From contig CAVSWT010000012.1 in assembly GCA_963731745.1 (NCBI GenBank), forward strand, positions 186,001 through 250,000: DNA of 64,000 nt. Direction: 5' to 3'. Position 1 is the first letter of the stretch. Each line of letters opens with the position of its first letter. Positions 1 through 9,232 of the stretch are shown piece by piece. The DNA comes from CAVSWT01 sp963731745 (lineage in GTDB: Bacteria > Bacteroidota > Ignavibacteria > Ignavibacteriales > Ignavibacteriaceae). Both the position numbers and the translations under genes were made by a program. The notes below the pieces were generated by a model that searched no databases, was not told where the DNA came from, and saw only the letters and a list, made by a program, of their open reading frames with translations.

Positions 1-2
1 TA

Positions 3-221
3 TTTATTCTTATAATTACAAATTGGCCTGCTTTTCTTTTTAAAGAGATTTTAGGTGCCTTTATAACAAATTTTTTAATATTCGGCGCAAGAAAATCTGC
101 AGATATTATTTTATACATAATCCTTTTACAAAATGTTTTAAAATTAAAAATGTCTAATTTGTTCAAAAACAAAGCCAATAATATCATAATAAAATATTAT
201 GAAAAACTGAATTATAATTGA
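3..221 (+). CDS. C-terminal end of a truncated, unidentified membrane-associated protein
   Basis: An open frame enters at the left edge and ends at TGA 219-221, giving the last 72 residues of a protein whose start lies outside the window. It begins with a hydrophobic stretch (FILIITNWPAFLF), has a second hydrophobic segment around residues 36-46 (IILYIILLQNVL), and ends in a basic, Asn- and Lys-rich tail. The amino-acid mix is protein-like rather than random AT translation. I do not recognise the family; the C-terminus of a membrane-bound transferase or transporter would fit. Seen: the frame and its stop. Inferred: membrane association. Confidence 0.55.
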   Translation, partial: FILIITNWPAFLFKEILGAFITNFLIFGARKSADIILYIILLQNVLKLKMSNLFKNKANNIIIKYYEKLNYN

Positions 222-381
222 AGGCTTATGTTAATTGATTTCAGAATTGCAATAATTTAAGAGGATAGTTTTCAAGATTGGGAATTTTAACTTTTACGTT
301 TAGGGCAATAAAAACCCTTTATGTATTTTTATCAAATTGTTAACTTACACACATACTAAAGCCATTTCTATTAAAATTTAA

Positions 382-389
382 TATATTTG
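382..389 (+). promoter_or_regulatory. possible Bacteroidota-type -7 element (TATATTTG) before tkt
   Basis: TATATTTG matches the TAnnTTTG -7 box of the Bacteroidota primary sigma factor and lies about 45 bases before the transketolase ATG. I see no convincing TTTG/TTG -33 box at the right spacing, and such octamers arise easily by chance in AT-rich DNA, so this is tentative. Confidence 0.25.
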
Positions 390-433
390 CAGTCTACAAA
401 TTGAATTTCTTTATTTAATTGGAGAAAATAATT

Positions 434-2452
434 ATGGCTATTATTTCAAAAGAAATTGACGAATTAGCAATTAATACTATAAGGTTTTTAGCTGTTGATG
501 GAGTACAAAAAGCAAATTCAGGCCATCCTGGTGCGCCGATGGCTTTGGCTCCAATAGCTTATACATTATATCAAAAATATATGCATCATAATCCTGCAAA
601 CCCTAAGTGGTTAAACCGTGATAGATTTATTTTATCGAACGGACATGCGAGCATGCTTCTTTATTCCACTCTTCATTTATGCGGTTACAAAATTTCAATT
701 GATGATTTAAAACACTTTAGACAATGGGACAGCATTACTCCAGGTCATCCTGAATATACTTTAACTCCAGGAGTTGAAACAACCACCGGACCATTAGGGC
801 AAGGTTTTACAAATGCAGTTGGTATGGCAATATCCGAAGCATTTATCGCCGCTACTTTCAATAAAGATGATATAAAAATTATTGATCATTACATTTATGG
901 AATTTGCAGTGACGGCGATATGATGGAAGGGATTTCTCATGAAGCCGCATCTTTGGCTGCACATTTAAAATTGGGCAAATTAATTTTCTTTTATGACGAT
1001 AATAAAATTTCGATTGACGGATCAACTTCGTTAGCTTTTACAGAAGACGTCGGAAAAAGATATGAAGCATATGGCTGGCATGTACAACATATTGATGATG
1101 TTAATGATCTTGATGCAATTGAAAAAGCAATTAAAGCAGCGCAGGCTGACGACAGGCCTTCTTTCATTGTTACAAAAACTCATATTGGATATGGCAGTCC
1201 CAACAAACAAGATAAAGAATCTGCACACGGATCCCCATTAGGTGAAGAAGAAGTTAAGCTCACGAAGAAAAGCTTAGGATGGCAGGAAGATTCAAACTTT
1301 TTAGTGCCGGATAAAGTCACTGATGCATTTAAGAATGTTCAAAAAAATGGTGCCGAACAAGAAAAAGAATGGAATGAACTTTTTGCAAAATACAAATCCA
1401 AATATCCTGATGAAGCAAAATTATTTGAAGATGTTATGGCAGGAAAATTTGGTGATACCTGGAAAGAAAAACTCCCCTCATTTAAAGATGAAGGAAAAGC
1501 AATGGCAACAAGAGCGGCTTCAGGTAAAGTGTTAAATGCAATTGCATCTTCTCTTCCAACTTTAATCGGTGGTTCTGCAGATCTTGAACCATCGAACAAT
1601 ACATATCTAAAAGATTATGATAAATTTTCTTCCACCAGTTACAATGGAAGAAATTTTCATTTCGGTGTTAGAGAACATGGAATGACCAGCATGCTTAACG
1701 GGATGTCAATCTATGGCGGAGTTATACCTTACGGCGGCACATTTTTAATCTTTTCAGATTATGCACGTCCGGCAATCCGATTAGCTTCATTATCTGAAAT
1801 AAGAACCATATTGGTGTACACGCACGATAGTATTGGATTAGGTGAAGACGGGCCAACTCATCAACCTATTGAACAGTTAGCTTCATTAAGAGCGATACCA
1901 AAAGTTATTGTCATTCGTCCTGCTGATGCCAATGAAACAGCTTATGCATGGCAAGCAGCAATAGAACATACAGATAGCCCTGTTATATTAGCTTTAACTC
2001 GACAGGGTCTGCCTATTCTTGACCAAGGTAAATTCCCTTCGGCAAAAGGATTATTTAAGGGTGCTTATATTCTTAAAGACAGCGAAGGTGTTCCCGATAT
2101 AATATTAATGGCTTCGGGATCTGAAGTCTCAGTTATTTTAGATGCTGCAGAAGAATTAATGACATCGGGAACAAAAGTTAGAGTGGTAAGTTTTCCAAGC
2201 TGGGAACTTTTTGAAAAACAAAGTGAGGATTATAAAAATTCAGTGTTCCCAAAATCAGTTAAAGCCAGAGTATCGGTTGAAGCCGGAGTAAAACAAGGAT
2301 GGGAAAAATATATCGGAGATTCAGGAGAATCAATCAGTATTGAAAAATTCGGTTCTTCAGCGCCTGGTAAAATTGTAATGGAAAAATACGGTTTCACAAA
2401 AGAAAACGTGGTAAATACAGCAAAAAAAGTTTTAAAAAACATCAATAAATAA
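434..2452 (+). CDS. tkt: transketolase
   Basis: Thiamine-diphosphate enzyme of the non-oxidative pentose phosphate pathway, moving two-carbon units between ketose donors and aldose acceptors in the cytoplasm. From ATG 434 it has 672 residues, the usual length. The N-terminal TPP domain carries GHPGAP (His31) and the GDGDMMEG cofactor motif near residue 160. The central pyrimidine-binding domain has the FGVREHGM motif with the catalytic Glu, and a C-terminal transketolase domain follows. I prefer ATG 434 over the upstream TTG 419 because GGAG at 421-424 sits nine bases before it and would be inside the gene otherwise. The amidase lipoprotein gene follows 14 bases later and is probably cotranscribed. 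Function is secure. Confidence 0.97.
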   Translation: MAIISKEIDELAINTIRFLAVDGVQKANSGHPGAPMALAPIAYTLYQKYMHHNPANPKWLNRDRFILSNGHASMLLYSTLHLCGYKISIDDLKHFRQWDSITPGHPEYTLTPGVETTTGPLGQGFTNAVGMAISEAFIAATFNKDDIKIIDHYIYGICSDGDMMEGISHEAASLAAHLKLGKLIFFYDDNKISIDGSTSLAFTEDVGKRYEAYGWHVQHIDDVNDLDAIEKAIKAAQADDRPSFIVTKTHIGYGSPNKQDKESAHGSPLGEEEVKLTKKSLGWQEDSNFLVPDKVTDAFKNVQKNGAEQEKEWNELFAKYKSKYPDEAKLFEDVMAGKFGDTWKEKLPSFKDEGKAMATRAASGKVLNAIASSLPTLIGGSADLEPSNNTYLKDYDKFSSTSYNGRNFHFGVREHGMTSMLNGMSIYGGVIPYGGTFLIFSDYARPAIRLASLSEIRTILVYTHDSIGLGEDGPTHQPIEQLASLRAIPKVIVIRPADANETAYAWQAAIEHTDSPVILALTRQGLPILDQGKFPSAKGLFKGAYILKDSEGVPDIILMASGSEVSVILDAAEELMTSGTKVRVVSFPSWELFEKQSEDYKNSVFPKSVKARVSVEAGVKQGWEKYIGDSGESISIEKFGSSAPGKIVMEKYGFTKENVVNTAKKVLKNINK

Positions 2453-2466
2453 TTATTAAGATTTAG

Positions 2467-3201
2467 ATGAAAGTCTCAAATTATTTATTAAAATTTAAAT
2501 ACTTTTTAATTTTAATATTTATTGGTACTGCAGGATTAATTTTACAATCCTGCAGTTCTAGTTTGAACATTATCGACAAACCCATCTCATTTTCTAAAGA
2601 AAGAATCGAATTAACCAAAGAGTACGAAAAAAATCATTATGGAATTGAGAAGGATAATATTTCAATTATTCCCAAAATAATTGTATTGCATTGGACTGCG
2701 ATAAATAGTCTTCAAAAATCATTTGATACTTTTAATCAGGAAAAATTAGAAGGTTCACGTCCTGACCTGGCAAATGCCGGACAGGTGAATGTTGCAATTC
2801 AATTTTTGGTAGATAAAGATGGTGAAGTATACAGGCTAATGCCTGAAACAGAAATGGCCAGGCATGTAATAGGAATTAATTATTGCTCAATTGGGGTAGA
2901 GAATGTTGGAGGCGCAAAAGATGTTGATGATTTAACCGATGATCAAATAGATTCAAATATAAAATTAGTCAGATATTTAGTTCATAACTATCCATCCATC
3001 GAATACTTAATTGGACATTTTGAATATCGTGAATTTGAAAATCATCCTTTATGGAAAGAAATAGATTCAACATACCGAACGGAAAAATTTGATCCTGGTG
3101 AAAGATTTATGAATGCAGTTAGAATAGGAGTTGCTGATTTACATTTAAAGGGTGTTAAACAAATAAGGGAAGAGAAAAATAATTTCAAACCAGGTATTTA
3201 A
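2467..3201 (+). CDS. N-acetylmuramoyl-L-alanine amidase-like lipoprotein (Amidase_2 fold)
   Basis: Probable cell-wall hydrolase cutting the amide bond between MurNAc and L-Ala, tethered to a membrane. The N-terminus has a hydrophobic signal ending in the lipobox-like LQSC (Cys29). The catalytic domain follows: VLHWTA with a zinc-type His near residue 75, a middle segment typical of the family (RLMPETEMARHV, then IGVENVGG), and LIGHFEYREF followed by FDPG, the last metal/catalytic region. Length is 244 residues. It follows tkt closely and its last 17 bases overlap the end of the convergent YqaA-like gene. Amidase family membership is clear from the motif order; its precise substrate, growth versus recycling, is not. 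Confidence 0.85.
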   Translation: MKVSNYLLKFKYFLILIFIGTAGLILQSCSSSLNIIDKPISFSKERIELTKEYEKNHYGIEKDNISIIPKIIVLHWTAINSLQKSFDTFNQEKLEGSRPDLANAGQVNVAIQFLVDKDGEVYRLMPETEMARHVIGINYCSIGVENVGGAKDVDDLTDDQIDSNIKLVRYLVHNYPSIEYLIGHFEYREFENHPLWKEIDSTYRTEKFDPGERFMNAVRIGVADLHLKGVKQIREEKNNFKPGI

Positions 3202-3799
3202 TAACTACAAACCCGCCAACAAGTAAAATAGTAAACGCAATTGCCAGCCAATTAAAATATTTATCAATAAATGTTTTTATTGCAGGCCCAAATTTCCATA
3301 TAAGAAAAGCTACCAGAAAAAATCTTGCACCGCGGCTTACAATTGATGCAATAAAAAACATGATCAAATTTATATTAAAAGCGCCGGAAGAAATCGTAAA
3401 TACTTTATAAGGAAGAGGAGTAAAGCCGGCTGTAAATATTATCCAGAAATCATATTTCTCATACATATGCTGTATTTTGAAAAATAATTCGTGAGTAAAG
3501 CCCGGAACATTGTTAAAGAAAAAATTTGCAACACCAGTAAATTCATTTGAAGGGGTCCACCAAACGAAATGCCCAATTGCATAACCTAATAGTGCACCTG
3601 AAATGGAAGCGACTGTGCAAATCGCGGCATATTTAAATGCTTTTTTAGTTGAGCCTAATACCAGTGCGATTAATAATGCATCAGGAGGAACAGGAAAAAA
3701 AGATGACTCGGCAAAAGCTAATACAAATAAGGCAACTGCACCGTAGGGAGATTCGGCCCAGCTTAATACCCAGTCGTAAAGTCTTCTAATAAATTTCAT
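3185..3799 (-). CDS. DedA/VTT-domain membrane protein, YqaA-like
   Basis: 204-residue integral membrane protein. It begins MKFIRRLYDWVLSWAESPYGA, followed by the family signature FAESSFFPVPPDALLIAL (about residues 29-46), a re-entrant-type Gly/Pro-rich segment, and then GFTPLPYKVFTISSGAF around residues 130-146, typical of YqaA and related SNARE-associated/VTT proteins. Relatives are involved in membrane lipid or undecaprenyl-phosphate handling, but YqaA-type members have no firm assignment. The gene is monocistronic and convergent with the amidase, sharing 17 bases at the 3' ends. The family call is solid; the role is unknown. Confidence 0.85.
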   Translation of the reverse strand: MKFIRRLYDWVLSWAESPYGAVALFVLAFAESSFFPVPPDALLIALVLGSTKKAFKYAAICTVASISGALLGYAIGHFVWWTPSNEFTGVANFFFNNVPGFTHELFFKIQHMYEKYDFWIIFTAGFTPLPYKVFTISSGAFNINLIMFFIASIVSRGARFFLVAFLIWKFGPAIKTFIDKYFNWLAIAFTILLVGGFVVIKYLV

Positions 3800-4036
3800 T
3801 AAGTAAGCTATAATTTGAAAGCCAAACTTAGTAAAAATTTATTGTATTCTAAAAATCATTATCAAATTACTTTTTTGTTGATTATTGGTTTTCTAAAATT
3901 ACTTTTAAAAACTTTATAACTTTCAGTTAAAGATAATTCTGAAATTAAAAATTTATCAGCATCTAATCATTTTTTTATTTAATTTCTGGGCTAAATTCAA
4001 CAACTAATTTCAAATAAGTAAGATGGAGGGTATTCT

Positions 4037-4576
4037 ATGTTACGCAAAGTGATTATTTCCTGTAGTCTTTTTGTGGTACTGTTCGCATTTAGTTCGGCAA
4101 ACGCTCAATATACTTTAGGGAGAAATTATTTAGGCCCAACAATCGGATTTTCATTTTTGGGCTCGACTCCTCAATTCGGTGTAAACTTTGAACATAGCAT
4201 GAAATTAGAAGACTTCGGAAATGTAGGAATCGGTGGTGTTTTCCGCTATTGGAGCTATAGTGAAACCGCTTATAATAGTTATAAATGGAGCTACACAAAT
4301 ATATTGATTGGTGCACAAGGCAATTATCATTTTGTAGTAACTAATGATAAATTTGATCCATGGGCAGGCATTGTAATAGCTTATGATGCAGGCTCGGCTA
4401 GCTGGGATGGTCCAGGCGGATTTAATTATGTTACTCCTTCCTACGGCGGATTCTTTATAGGAGCTCAAGGTGGAGTGAGGTATTGGTTTCAGCCTAATTT
4501 AGGACTTGTTGGCAGAATCGCCTTCGGATCATTAAGTTATGGTGGTTTAGAAGTTGGAGTTGATTTTAAATTTTAA
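4037..4576 (+). CDS. small outer-membrane beta-barrel protein
   Basis: 179 residues with a signal peptide (MLRKVIISCSLFVVLFAFSS, cleavage near ANA-Q24). The rest is alternating hydrophobic and aromatic/Gly-rich strands ending in FKF, the C-terminal Phe pattern of outer-membrane barrels. It looks like an OmpX/OmpW-size barrel of about eight strands. RBS GGAGG lies just before ATG 4037. A strong hairpin terminator follows at 4619-4646, so it is probably transcribed alone. The gene at 4870 encodes a similar small barrel, perhaps a distant paralogue. Function cannot be given beyond outer-membrane localisation. Confidence 0.8.
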   Translation: MLRKVIISCSLFVVLFAFSSANAQYTLGRNYLGPTIGFSFLGSTPQFGVNFEHSMKLEDFGNVGIGGVFRYWSYSETAYNSYKWSYTNILIGAQGNYHFVVTNDKFDPWAGIVIAYDAGSASWDGPGGFNYVTPSYGGFFIGAQGGVRYWFQPNLGLVGRIAFGSLSYGGLEVGVDFKF

Positions 4577-4618
4577 TCAAATAGAACTCATGATTTCTTT
4601 TAATAGTTATTCACTCGG

Positions 4619-4646
4619 CGGTGTTGTATGTTTACAACACCGTTTT
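4619..4646 (+). terminator. intrinsic terminator after the small barrel gene
   Basis: Perfect 10-bp stem CGGTGTTGTA / TACAACACCG with a 4-base loop (4629-4632), followed by TTTT. It starts about 40 bases after the barrel stop codon. Confidence 0.85.
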
Positions 4647-4869
4647 ATATATACGAGTAATTTTTAAGATTTTAATTATATGTAAAATCGAACAATAAGG
4701 GTTTAATATTTGCGGGAACTTCAAATCTAAATTCCCCTAATACTACAAAAATAGAACAAATGAGTTATTGTGAAATTTCCAAGGTTAATTTAAGTTTGAT
4801 ATCGATTTTGGTTAAATTTTTAACCGATCTAATAAACTAATACTCATACTCAATAATATGGAGTGATAA

Positions 4870-5430
4870 ATGAAAAAACTTACCGCAATTCTATTCGCAG
4901 TACTATTATTTACTGGTGTTTCATTTTCTCAAACACCACCAATGTATATTGGAGGCGCTTTAAATTTAGGTTTACCTGTTGGTACATTTGGTGACATAGC
5001 TGGAACCGGTATTGGTGTAACCGGTCAATTTGAATTACAATTAATTCCAAATTTAGTTGGTACTGGTACAATCGGTTATATTAAATGGAGCGGAAAAGAT
5101 ATCGGTTTTGCATCTTACAGCATATCAACCGTTCCTATTTTGGTTGGAGCTAAATATTATCTTGTTCCTATGGTTCCATTTTATGGAATGGCTAATTTAG
5201 GAATAACAATAGTTTCAACTTCTACCGATCTCCCAACATATAATGTAGTAGGTTATAGTTTTGGAGGCGGATCAGCGAGTGCAAGTTCTTCTGAATTCAC
5301 ATTTGCAATTGGCGCTGGTTATGAAGTTCCTTTAACTCCTTCAATTACGTTAGATGTAAATGCAGCATTCAATATAATTAGTGATGCAAATTATCTTGGT
5401 GTAAAAGCCGGCGTTAAATTCCCTTTATAA
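4870..5430 (+). CDS. small outer-membrane beta-barrel protein
   Basis: 186 residues: signal peptide MKKLTAILFAVLLFTGVSFSQ followed by Gly- and aromatic-rich amphipathic strands ending KAGVKFPL. Segments such as GVTGQFELQL and VPILVGAKYYLV are typical of compact outer-membrane barrels whose N-terminal strand follows the signal directly. The start is supported by GGAG at 4860-4863. It is flanked by terminators at 4619-4646 and 5452-5489, so it is its own transcript. It resembles the gene at 4037 in size and style. No specific function recognised. Confidence 0.8.
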   Translation: MKKLTAILFAVLLFTGVSFSQTPPMYIGGALNLGLPVGTFGDIAGTGIGVTGQFELQLIPNLVGTGTIGYIKWSGKDIGFASYSISTVPILVGAKYYLVPMVPFYGMANLGITIVSTSTDLPTYNVVGYSFGGGSASASSSEFTFAIGAGYEVPLTPSITLDVNAAFNIISDANYLGVKAGVKFPL

Positions 5431-5451
5431 TTTTAATAACTGTTTAGACAT

Positions 5452-5489
5452 AAAAGGCGGTATTCTGTTTTGGATACCGCCTTTTTTTA
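5452..5489 (+). terminator. intrinsic terminator after the second barrel gene
   Basis: Stem AAAAGGCGGTAT / ATACCGCC with an A-tract paired to the T-run (CTTTTTTT), loop TCTGTTTTGG. It begins 21 bases after the stop codon. Confidence 0.88.
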
Positions 5490-5508
5490 TTTTCCTTCCC
5501 CAATTGCC

Positions 5509-5516
5509 TATATTTG
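5509..5516 (+). promoter_or_regulatory. possible Bacteroidota-type -7 element (TATATTTG) before malQ
   Basis: TATATTTG matches TAnnTTTG and lies 26 bases before the malQ ATG, directly after a terminator, so a promoter is needed here. No clear -33 box is visible at the usual spacing; tentative. Confidence 0.3.
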
Positions 5517-5541
5517 AAATAAAAATTTTAAGGAAATTAAC

Positions 5542-7074
5542 ATGAAGTTTGAACGTGCCGCTGGAATATTACTTCATCCTACATCTTTGCCCGGTAAATT
5601 TGGAATAGGTGATTTAGGGAATGAAGCTTATACTTTCGTAAATTTTCTTGAATCCGCCGGACAGAAATTATGGCAAGTTTTTCCTTTAGGCCCTACAGGA
5701 TATGGCGATTCTCCTTATCAATGTTTTTCTGCATTTGCTGGAAACCCTCTTTTAGTCAGCCCTGAAAAGTTAAAAGAGGATGGTTTACTTACAGATGAAG
5801 ATTTAAAAAATATTCCCCAGTTCGATGATTCTATAATTGATTTTGGAGAAGTGATAAATTTCAAAACAGAAATTTTACATAAAGCTTATCAAAAGTTTAA
5901 ATCGAATAATAGTGATAAAGACAAAGACTTTATTAAGTTTTTAAGTTCAAATGCAGAGTGGCTTGAAGATTTTGCTCTATTCATGGCTGCAAAAGATTAT
6001 CACGATGGTGCATTATGGACTGAATGGGATAAAGGCTTAGTTGTAAGAGACAAAGAAGCTTTGGGTGAATGGAAAGAAAAATTATCTGATGGAATATTAT
6101 ATCATAAGTTTGTTCAATTTAATTTTAGTAAACAATGGGCAAACATTAAAAAATATGCAAATGATAAAGGCATAAAAATAATAGGTGATATGCCGATTTA
6201 TATAGCTTATGATAGTGCAGATCTTTGGGCAAATAAAAATATATTCACAGTTGACAAAGAAGGAAATTTAGAAACTGTTGCCGGCGTTCCTCCTGATTAT
6301 TTCAGCGCTACCGGGCAGCTTTGGGGAAATCCTTTATACAAATGGGATGTAATGGAACAAAATGATTTTCATTGGTGGCGACAAAGAATTAAAAATTTAT
6401 TACAATTAGTCGATATAATACGAATTGATCACTTCAGAGGATTCGATGCTTACTGGGAAGTAAAAGGCGGTGCAAAAACTGCAGAAAACGGCAGATGGAT
6501 TAAAGCTCCGGGAGAAAAATTATTTCAAGCTATACAGTCTTATCTAGGCGAACTTCCTATTATCGCTGAAGATCTTGGAGTTATTACAAAAAGTGTTGAA
6601 GCTTTAAGAGATAAATTTAATTTTCCCGGTATCAAAATACTGCAGTTTGCATTTGGAACCGGAATGGAAGAAAAGTTTTTACCGCACAATTATATAAGAA
6701 ATTGTGTCGTTCATACCGGGTCACATGATAATGATACCACTAAAGGTTATTTTGATAAAGAAAAAAATAATCAGAATGATATTTATGAACACGCTCAAAA
6801 ATATTTAAGTTATTACGGCGATGATATGGTTGGTGAATTAATAAGAGTTGCTTATGCATCTGTAGCAGATAGTGTGGTAATTCCCATGCAGGACATTCTT
6901 AAGCTTGGAACAGAAGCGCGAATGAATTTTCCCGGTAAGCTTGGTGGCAATTGGACCTGGAGATTTACATGGACACAAGTGCCGTTTGAACTTCAGTTTT
7001 TTTATAAAGATTTAACAAAATTATATGAAAGGCCGCCAAAACCTAAAAAAGATACTGACATAGAAATAAAGTAA
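5542..7074 (+). CDS. malQ: 4-alpha-glucanotransferase (amylomaltase, GH77)
   Basis: Cytoplasmic disproportionating enzyme that transfers alpha-1,4-glucan segments between maltodextrins, used in glycogen or maltose metabolism. The 510-residue length fits bacterial GH77. It opens with ERAAGILLHPTSLPGKFGIGDLG, and the donor/acceptor region LWQVFPLGPTGYGDSPYQ is visible. The catalytic triad is in IRIDHFRGFDAYW (Asp nucleophile), IAEDLGV (acid/base Glu) and HTGSHDNDTT (third Asp). It is preceded by a terminator and possible -7 box. The glucan theme recurs in the starch-binding-like protein at 60449, which may be coincidental. The assignment is secure. Confidence 0.96.
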   Translation: MKFERAAGILLHPTSLPGKFGIGDLGNEAYTFVNFLESAGQKLWQVFPLGPTGYGDSPYQCFSAFAGNPLLVSPEKLKEDGLLTDEDLKNIPQFDDSIIDFGEVINFKTEILHKAYQKFKSNNSDKDKDFIKFLSSNAEWLEDFALFMAAKDYHDGALWTEWDKGLVVRDKEALGEWKEKLSDGILYHKFVQFNFSKQWANIKKYANDKGIKIIGDMPIYIAYDSADLWANKNIFTVDKEGNLETVAGVPPDYFSATGQLWGNPLYKWDVMEQNDFHWWRQRIKNLLQLVDIIRIDHFRGFDAYWEVKGGAKTAENGRWIKAPGEKLFQAIQSYLGELPIIAEDLGVITKSVEALRDKFNFPGIKILQFAFGTGMEEKFLPHNYIRNCVVHTGSHDNDTTKGYFDKEKNNQNDIYEHAQKYLSYYGDDMVGELIRVAYASVADSVVIPMQDILKLGTEARMNFPGKLGGNWTWRFTWTQVPFELQFFYKDLTKLYERPPKPKKDTDIEIK

Positions 7075-7081
7075 TTCTAAA

Positions 7082-7109
7082 TTAAGCGTGACATATAAAT
7101 GTCACTTAA
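7082..7109. repeat. hairpin after malQ
   Basis: Imperfect palindrome TTAAGCGTGACAT / ATGTCACTTAA with an ATAA loop and one unpaired base, directly after the malQ stop. There is no T-run, so it is either a weak terminator/attenuator or an mRNA 3'-stabilising stem. Confidence 0.5.
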
Positions 7110-7143
7110 TTAACAAATCATTTAATAAATTTAAGTTAGTGCT

Positions 7144-7608
7144 ATGTTTGACTATTTGAAAAAAATATTAGTTCCGGATAGTGACGATCGAAGTAATAAA
7201 AATCAGTCTGGCCGGGATAAGAAAATACAAGTGGCTACTTGCGCATTGTTTGTTGAGTTGGCAAAAGCTGATGATGACTTTACCGATGTTGAGAGAGAAA
7301 AAATTATTTCATTAATGAAAGGTATTTTTAATCTTGAAGAAGAATATGTAAAAGAATTAATTGAGCTTTCCGAATCAAAAGTAAATCAGAGCGTAAGTAT
7401 TTATGAATTCACCACAGTCATTAATAATAACTTTGATAAAAAGGAAAAATACGATTTGCTGATAAACCTTTGGCGTCTTGTTTATGTTGACGATACACTG
7501 GATAAATATGAAGATGGTTTAATGAGAAAGCTCGGCACATTATTAAACCTTGAGCACAGTGATTTGATAAATGCCAAGCTTTTGGTTAAACAAGAAAAAG
7601 GAAAATAA
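7144..7608 (+). CDS. TerB-like tellurite resistance/cofactor domain protein
   Basis: 154-residue soluble helical protein. Residues 28-150 resemble the TerB domain: VATCALFVELAKADDDFTDVER with its acidic cluster, then a second matching acidic helix pair around LWRLVYVDDTLDKYED. TerB domains are metal-binding helical bundles often linked to stress or membrane-associated signalling; stand-alone copies are common and rarely characterised. Neighbours are malQ upstream and convergent gpx, giving no clue. No true tellurite function should be assumed. Confidence 0.75.
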   Translation: MFDYLKKILVPDSDDRSNKNQSGRDKKIQVATCALFVELAKADDDFTDVEREKIISLMKGIFNLEEEYVKELIELSESKVNQSVSIYEFTTVINNNFDKKEKYDLLINLWRLVYVDDTLDKYEDGLMRKLGTLLNLEHSDLINAKLLVKQEKGK

Positions 7609-7611
7609 ATT

Positions 7612-8241
7612 TTAATTATTTAATTGTTCTTCTATGGCGCTAACAATTTTATCGCTTGTTGGTTCAACTTTGCTTGGATAACGTGCGATTATGTCGCCAT
7701 TTTTTGAAATTAAAAATTTTTCAAAATTCCATCCTATATCGCCGCTGCCGGTTACATCATTGTTAGTAAGCAATTTATAAAGCTCTGTTCTGTTTTTACC
7801 GTTCACATCTATCTTATCAAATAGTTTAAAAGTAACATTATATTTTGTTGAGCAGAATTGTTTTATTTCCTCATTAGTTCCGGGTTCTTGTCCACCGAAT
7901 TGATTGCATGGGAAAGCTAAAATTTCAAATCCTCTATCATGATATTTTTTATAAATTGCTTCCAAGCCTTTATATTGAGGTGTGTATCCGCATTCACTGG
8001 CAACGTTAACAATTAATAAAGTTTTTCCTTTGTAATCGGAAAGCGGAATTTTATTGCCGTTCATATCGGTTACGATTATATCACTTATATTTGCTTTTTC
8101 AGTCGTGGTAGTTTCTTTCATCTTTTCTCCGGATTTTGATTGAGTAGTAATATGTTTATTTTTATTTGTTTTGTTTTTAGCAAATGAATTAATCGGGACA
8201 AAAAGAACTAAAATTAAAACCGAAAATAAAAAAACTTTCAT
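7612..8241 (-). CDS. glutathione peroxidase-like thiol peroxidase, exported
   Basis: Thiol-dependent peroxidase of the GPx family, removing peroxides with thioredoxin or a similar thiol. Residues 1-21 form a signal peptide (ending NSFA), then a Lys/Thr-rich linker to about residue 50, so it is probably periplasmic. Catalytic features: NVASECGYTPQY with a normal Cys84 (no selenocysteine), FPCNQFGGQEPG with the conserved Gln, and GDIGWNFEKFL with the catalytic Trp/Asn. Many bacterial GPx proteins are cytoplasmic and about 160 residues; this one is 209 because of the leader and linker. It is convergent with the TerB-like gene (3-base gap) and divergent from the membrane protein at 8294. Confidence 0.9.
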   Translation of the reverse strand: MKVFLFSVLILVLFVPINSFAKNKTNKNKHITTQSKSGEKMKETTTTEKANISDIIVTDMNGNKIPLSDYKGKTLLIVNVASECGYTPQYKGLEAIYKKYHDRGFEILAFPCNQFGGQEPGTNEEIKQFCSTKYNVTFKLFDKIDVNGKNRTELYKLLTNNDVTGSGDIGWNFEKFLISKNGDIIARYPSKVEPTSDKIVSAIEEQLNN

Positions 8242-8293
8242 TATACTTGTCCTTGAAAAAGTTTTAAGATTTGTGTGAATTGACTATTTAAAA

Positions 8294-9163
8294 ATGTTCA
8301 CAAAAAAACATTATATCAATCTAATTTCTTTGCTCTTACTATCATTTGTAACATTCATCAATGTATACAAACTTGCCTTGTTTTATTTTAAAACACCGTT
8401 TTTAATCGGCATACTTTACATCGCAATATTTCTTACATTCTTTTTTTTGGTAGATAGAAATTCAGATAAAGAGAAGATTAGAGGACTAAAGAAATATTTT
8501 CCAACCTTACTTACATTTTATGTGCTGCTGCCTTATTTGTTCCTTGCAAATTTCACATCAAAATTCAACCCTGGGGGAAGATGGGTTGAAACTGAAATAT
8601 TAATTTATGTTGTATTATCTTCTGCAGTAATAATAATGGGAAGCAAATATTTAGTTAATGAAAAGTACGATTATTTGTTTTTTGCATTTTCACTTTTTTT
8701 TGGAATAATTCTGTCATCTAATTTATATTTTGGTTTAGTTTTGATATTAGCAATTCTTTTTATTTTTAGGCAAAGTTTCCCTAAAATAATTTTGTTTTCC
8801 GTTTTAACAATTGGATTTGGGCTTGCAATTCCATCACTATTGGATGCACTTAATTTCACTTTTGATTATCACATATATTTGCCTGAAATATCAGTATGGT
8901 TTTTAGCCATTTTAATTCTTATTTCTATTTACGCAGGTTGGCTGGTTGCTGATTTACAAGAATTATTTTATGCATCCGGAATTGTTTTATTTTTCTTTAT
9001 GTTGATTCCATCAATTTCAAAAATTTTTCAGTTTGGTTTTTTTGATGCTGTAAATAATGATCTGGTTTTTTCATCTTTACTAGCAGTCGTTCCGTTATTC
9101 TTATTCTCTATTAAAGATTATGAAGTAGATAAATTTTTAGGCAAAGTCTATAATGAGACTTGA
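8294..9163 (+). CDS. unassigned polytopic membrane protein
   Basis: 289 residues with about eight to nine predicted transmembrane segments and hardly any soluble loops, apart from RNSDKEKIRGLKKYF near residue 56 and a charged C-terminal tail. No catalytic motif or transporter signature was recognised. Its ATG is 52 bases from the divergent gpx start and it stands alone before the exported protein at 9233. It could be a small-solute permease or lipid-linked protein; no function is proposed. Confidence 0.7.
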   Translation: MFTKKHYINLISLLLLSFVTFINVYKLALFYFKTPFLIGILYIAIFLTFFFLVDRNSDKEKIRGLKKYFPTLLTFYVLLPYLFLANFTSKFNPGGRWVETEILIYVVLSSAVIIMGSKYLVNEKYDYLFFAFSLFFGIILSSNLYFGLVLILAILFIFRQSFPKIILFSVLTIGFGLAIPSLLDALNFTFDYHIYLPEISVWFLAILILISIYAGWLVADLQELFYASGIVLFFFMLIPSISKIFQFGFFDAVNNDLVFSSLLAVVPLFLFSIKDYEVDKFLGKVYNET

Positions 9164-9232
9164 TGAATTGGATTATTAAACTTAATTTTTTAAATAGTAA
9201 TTAAACATCACGTTAAATTATTCTAATATCTT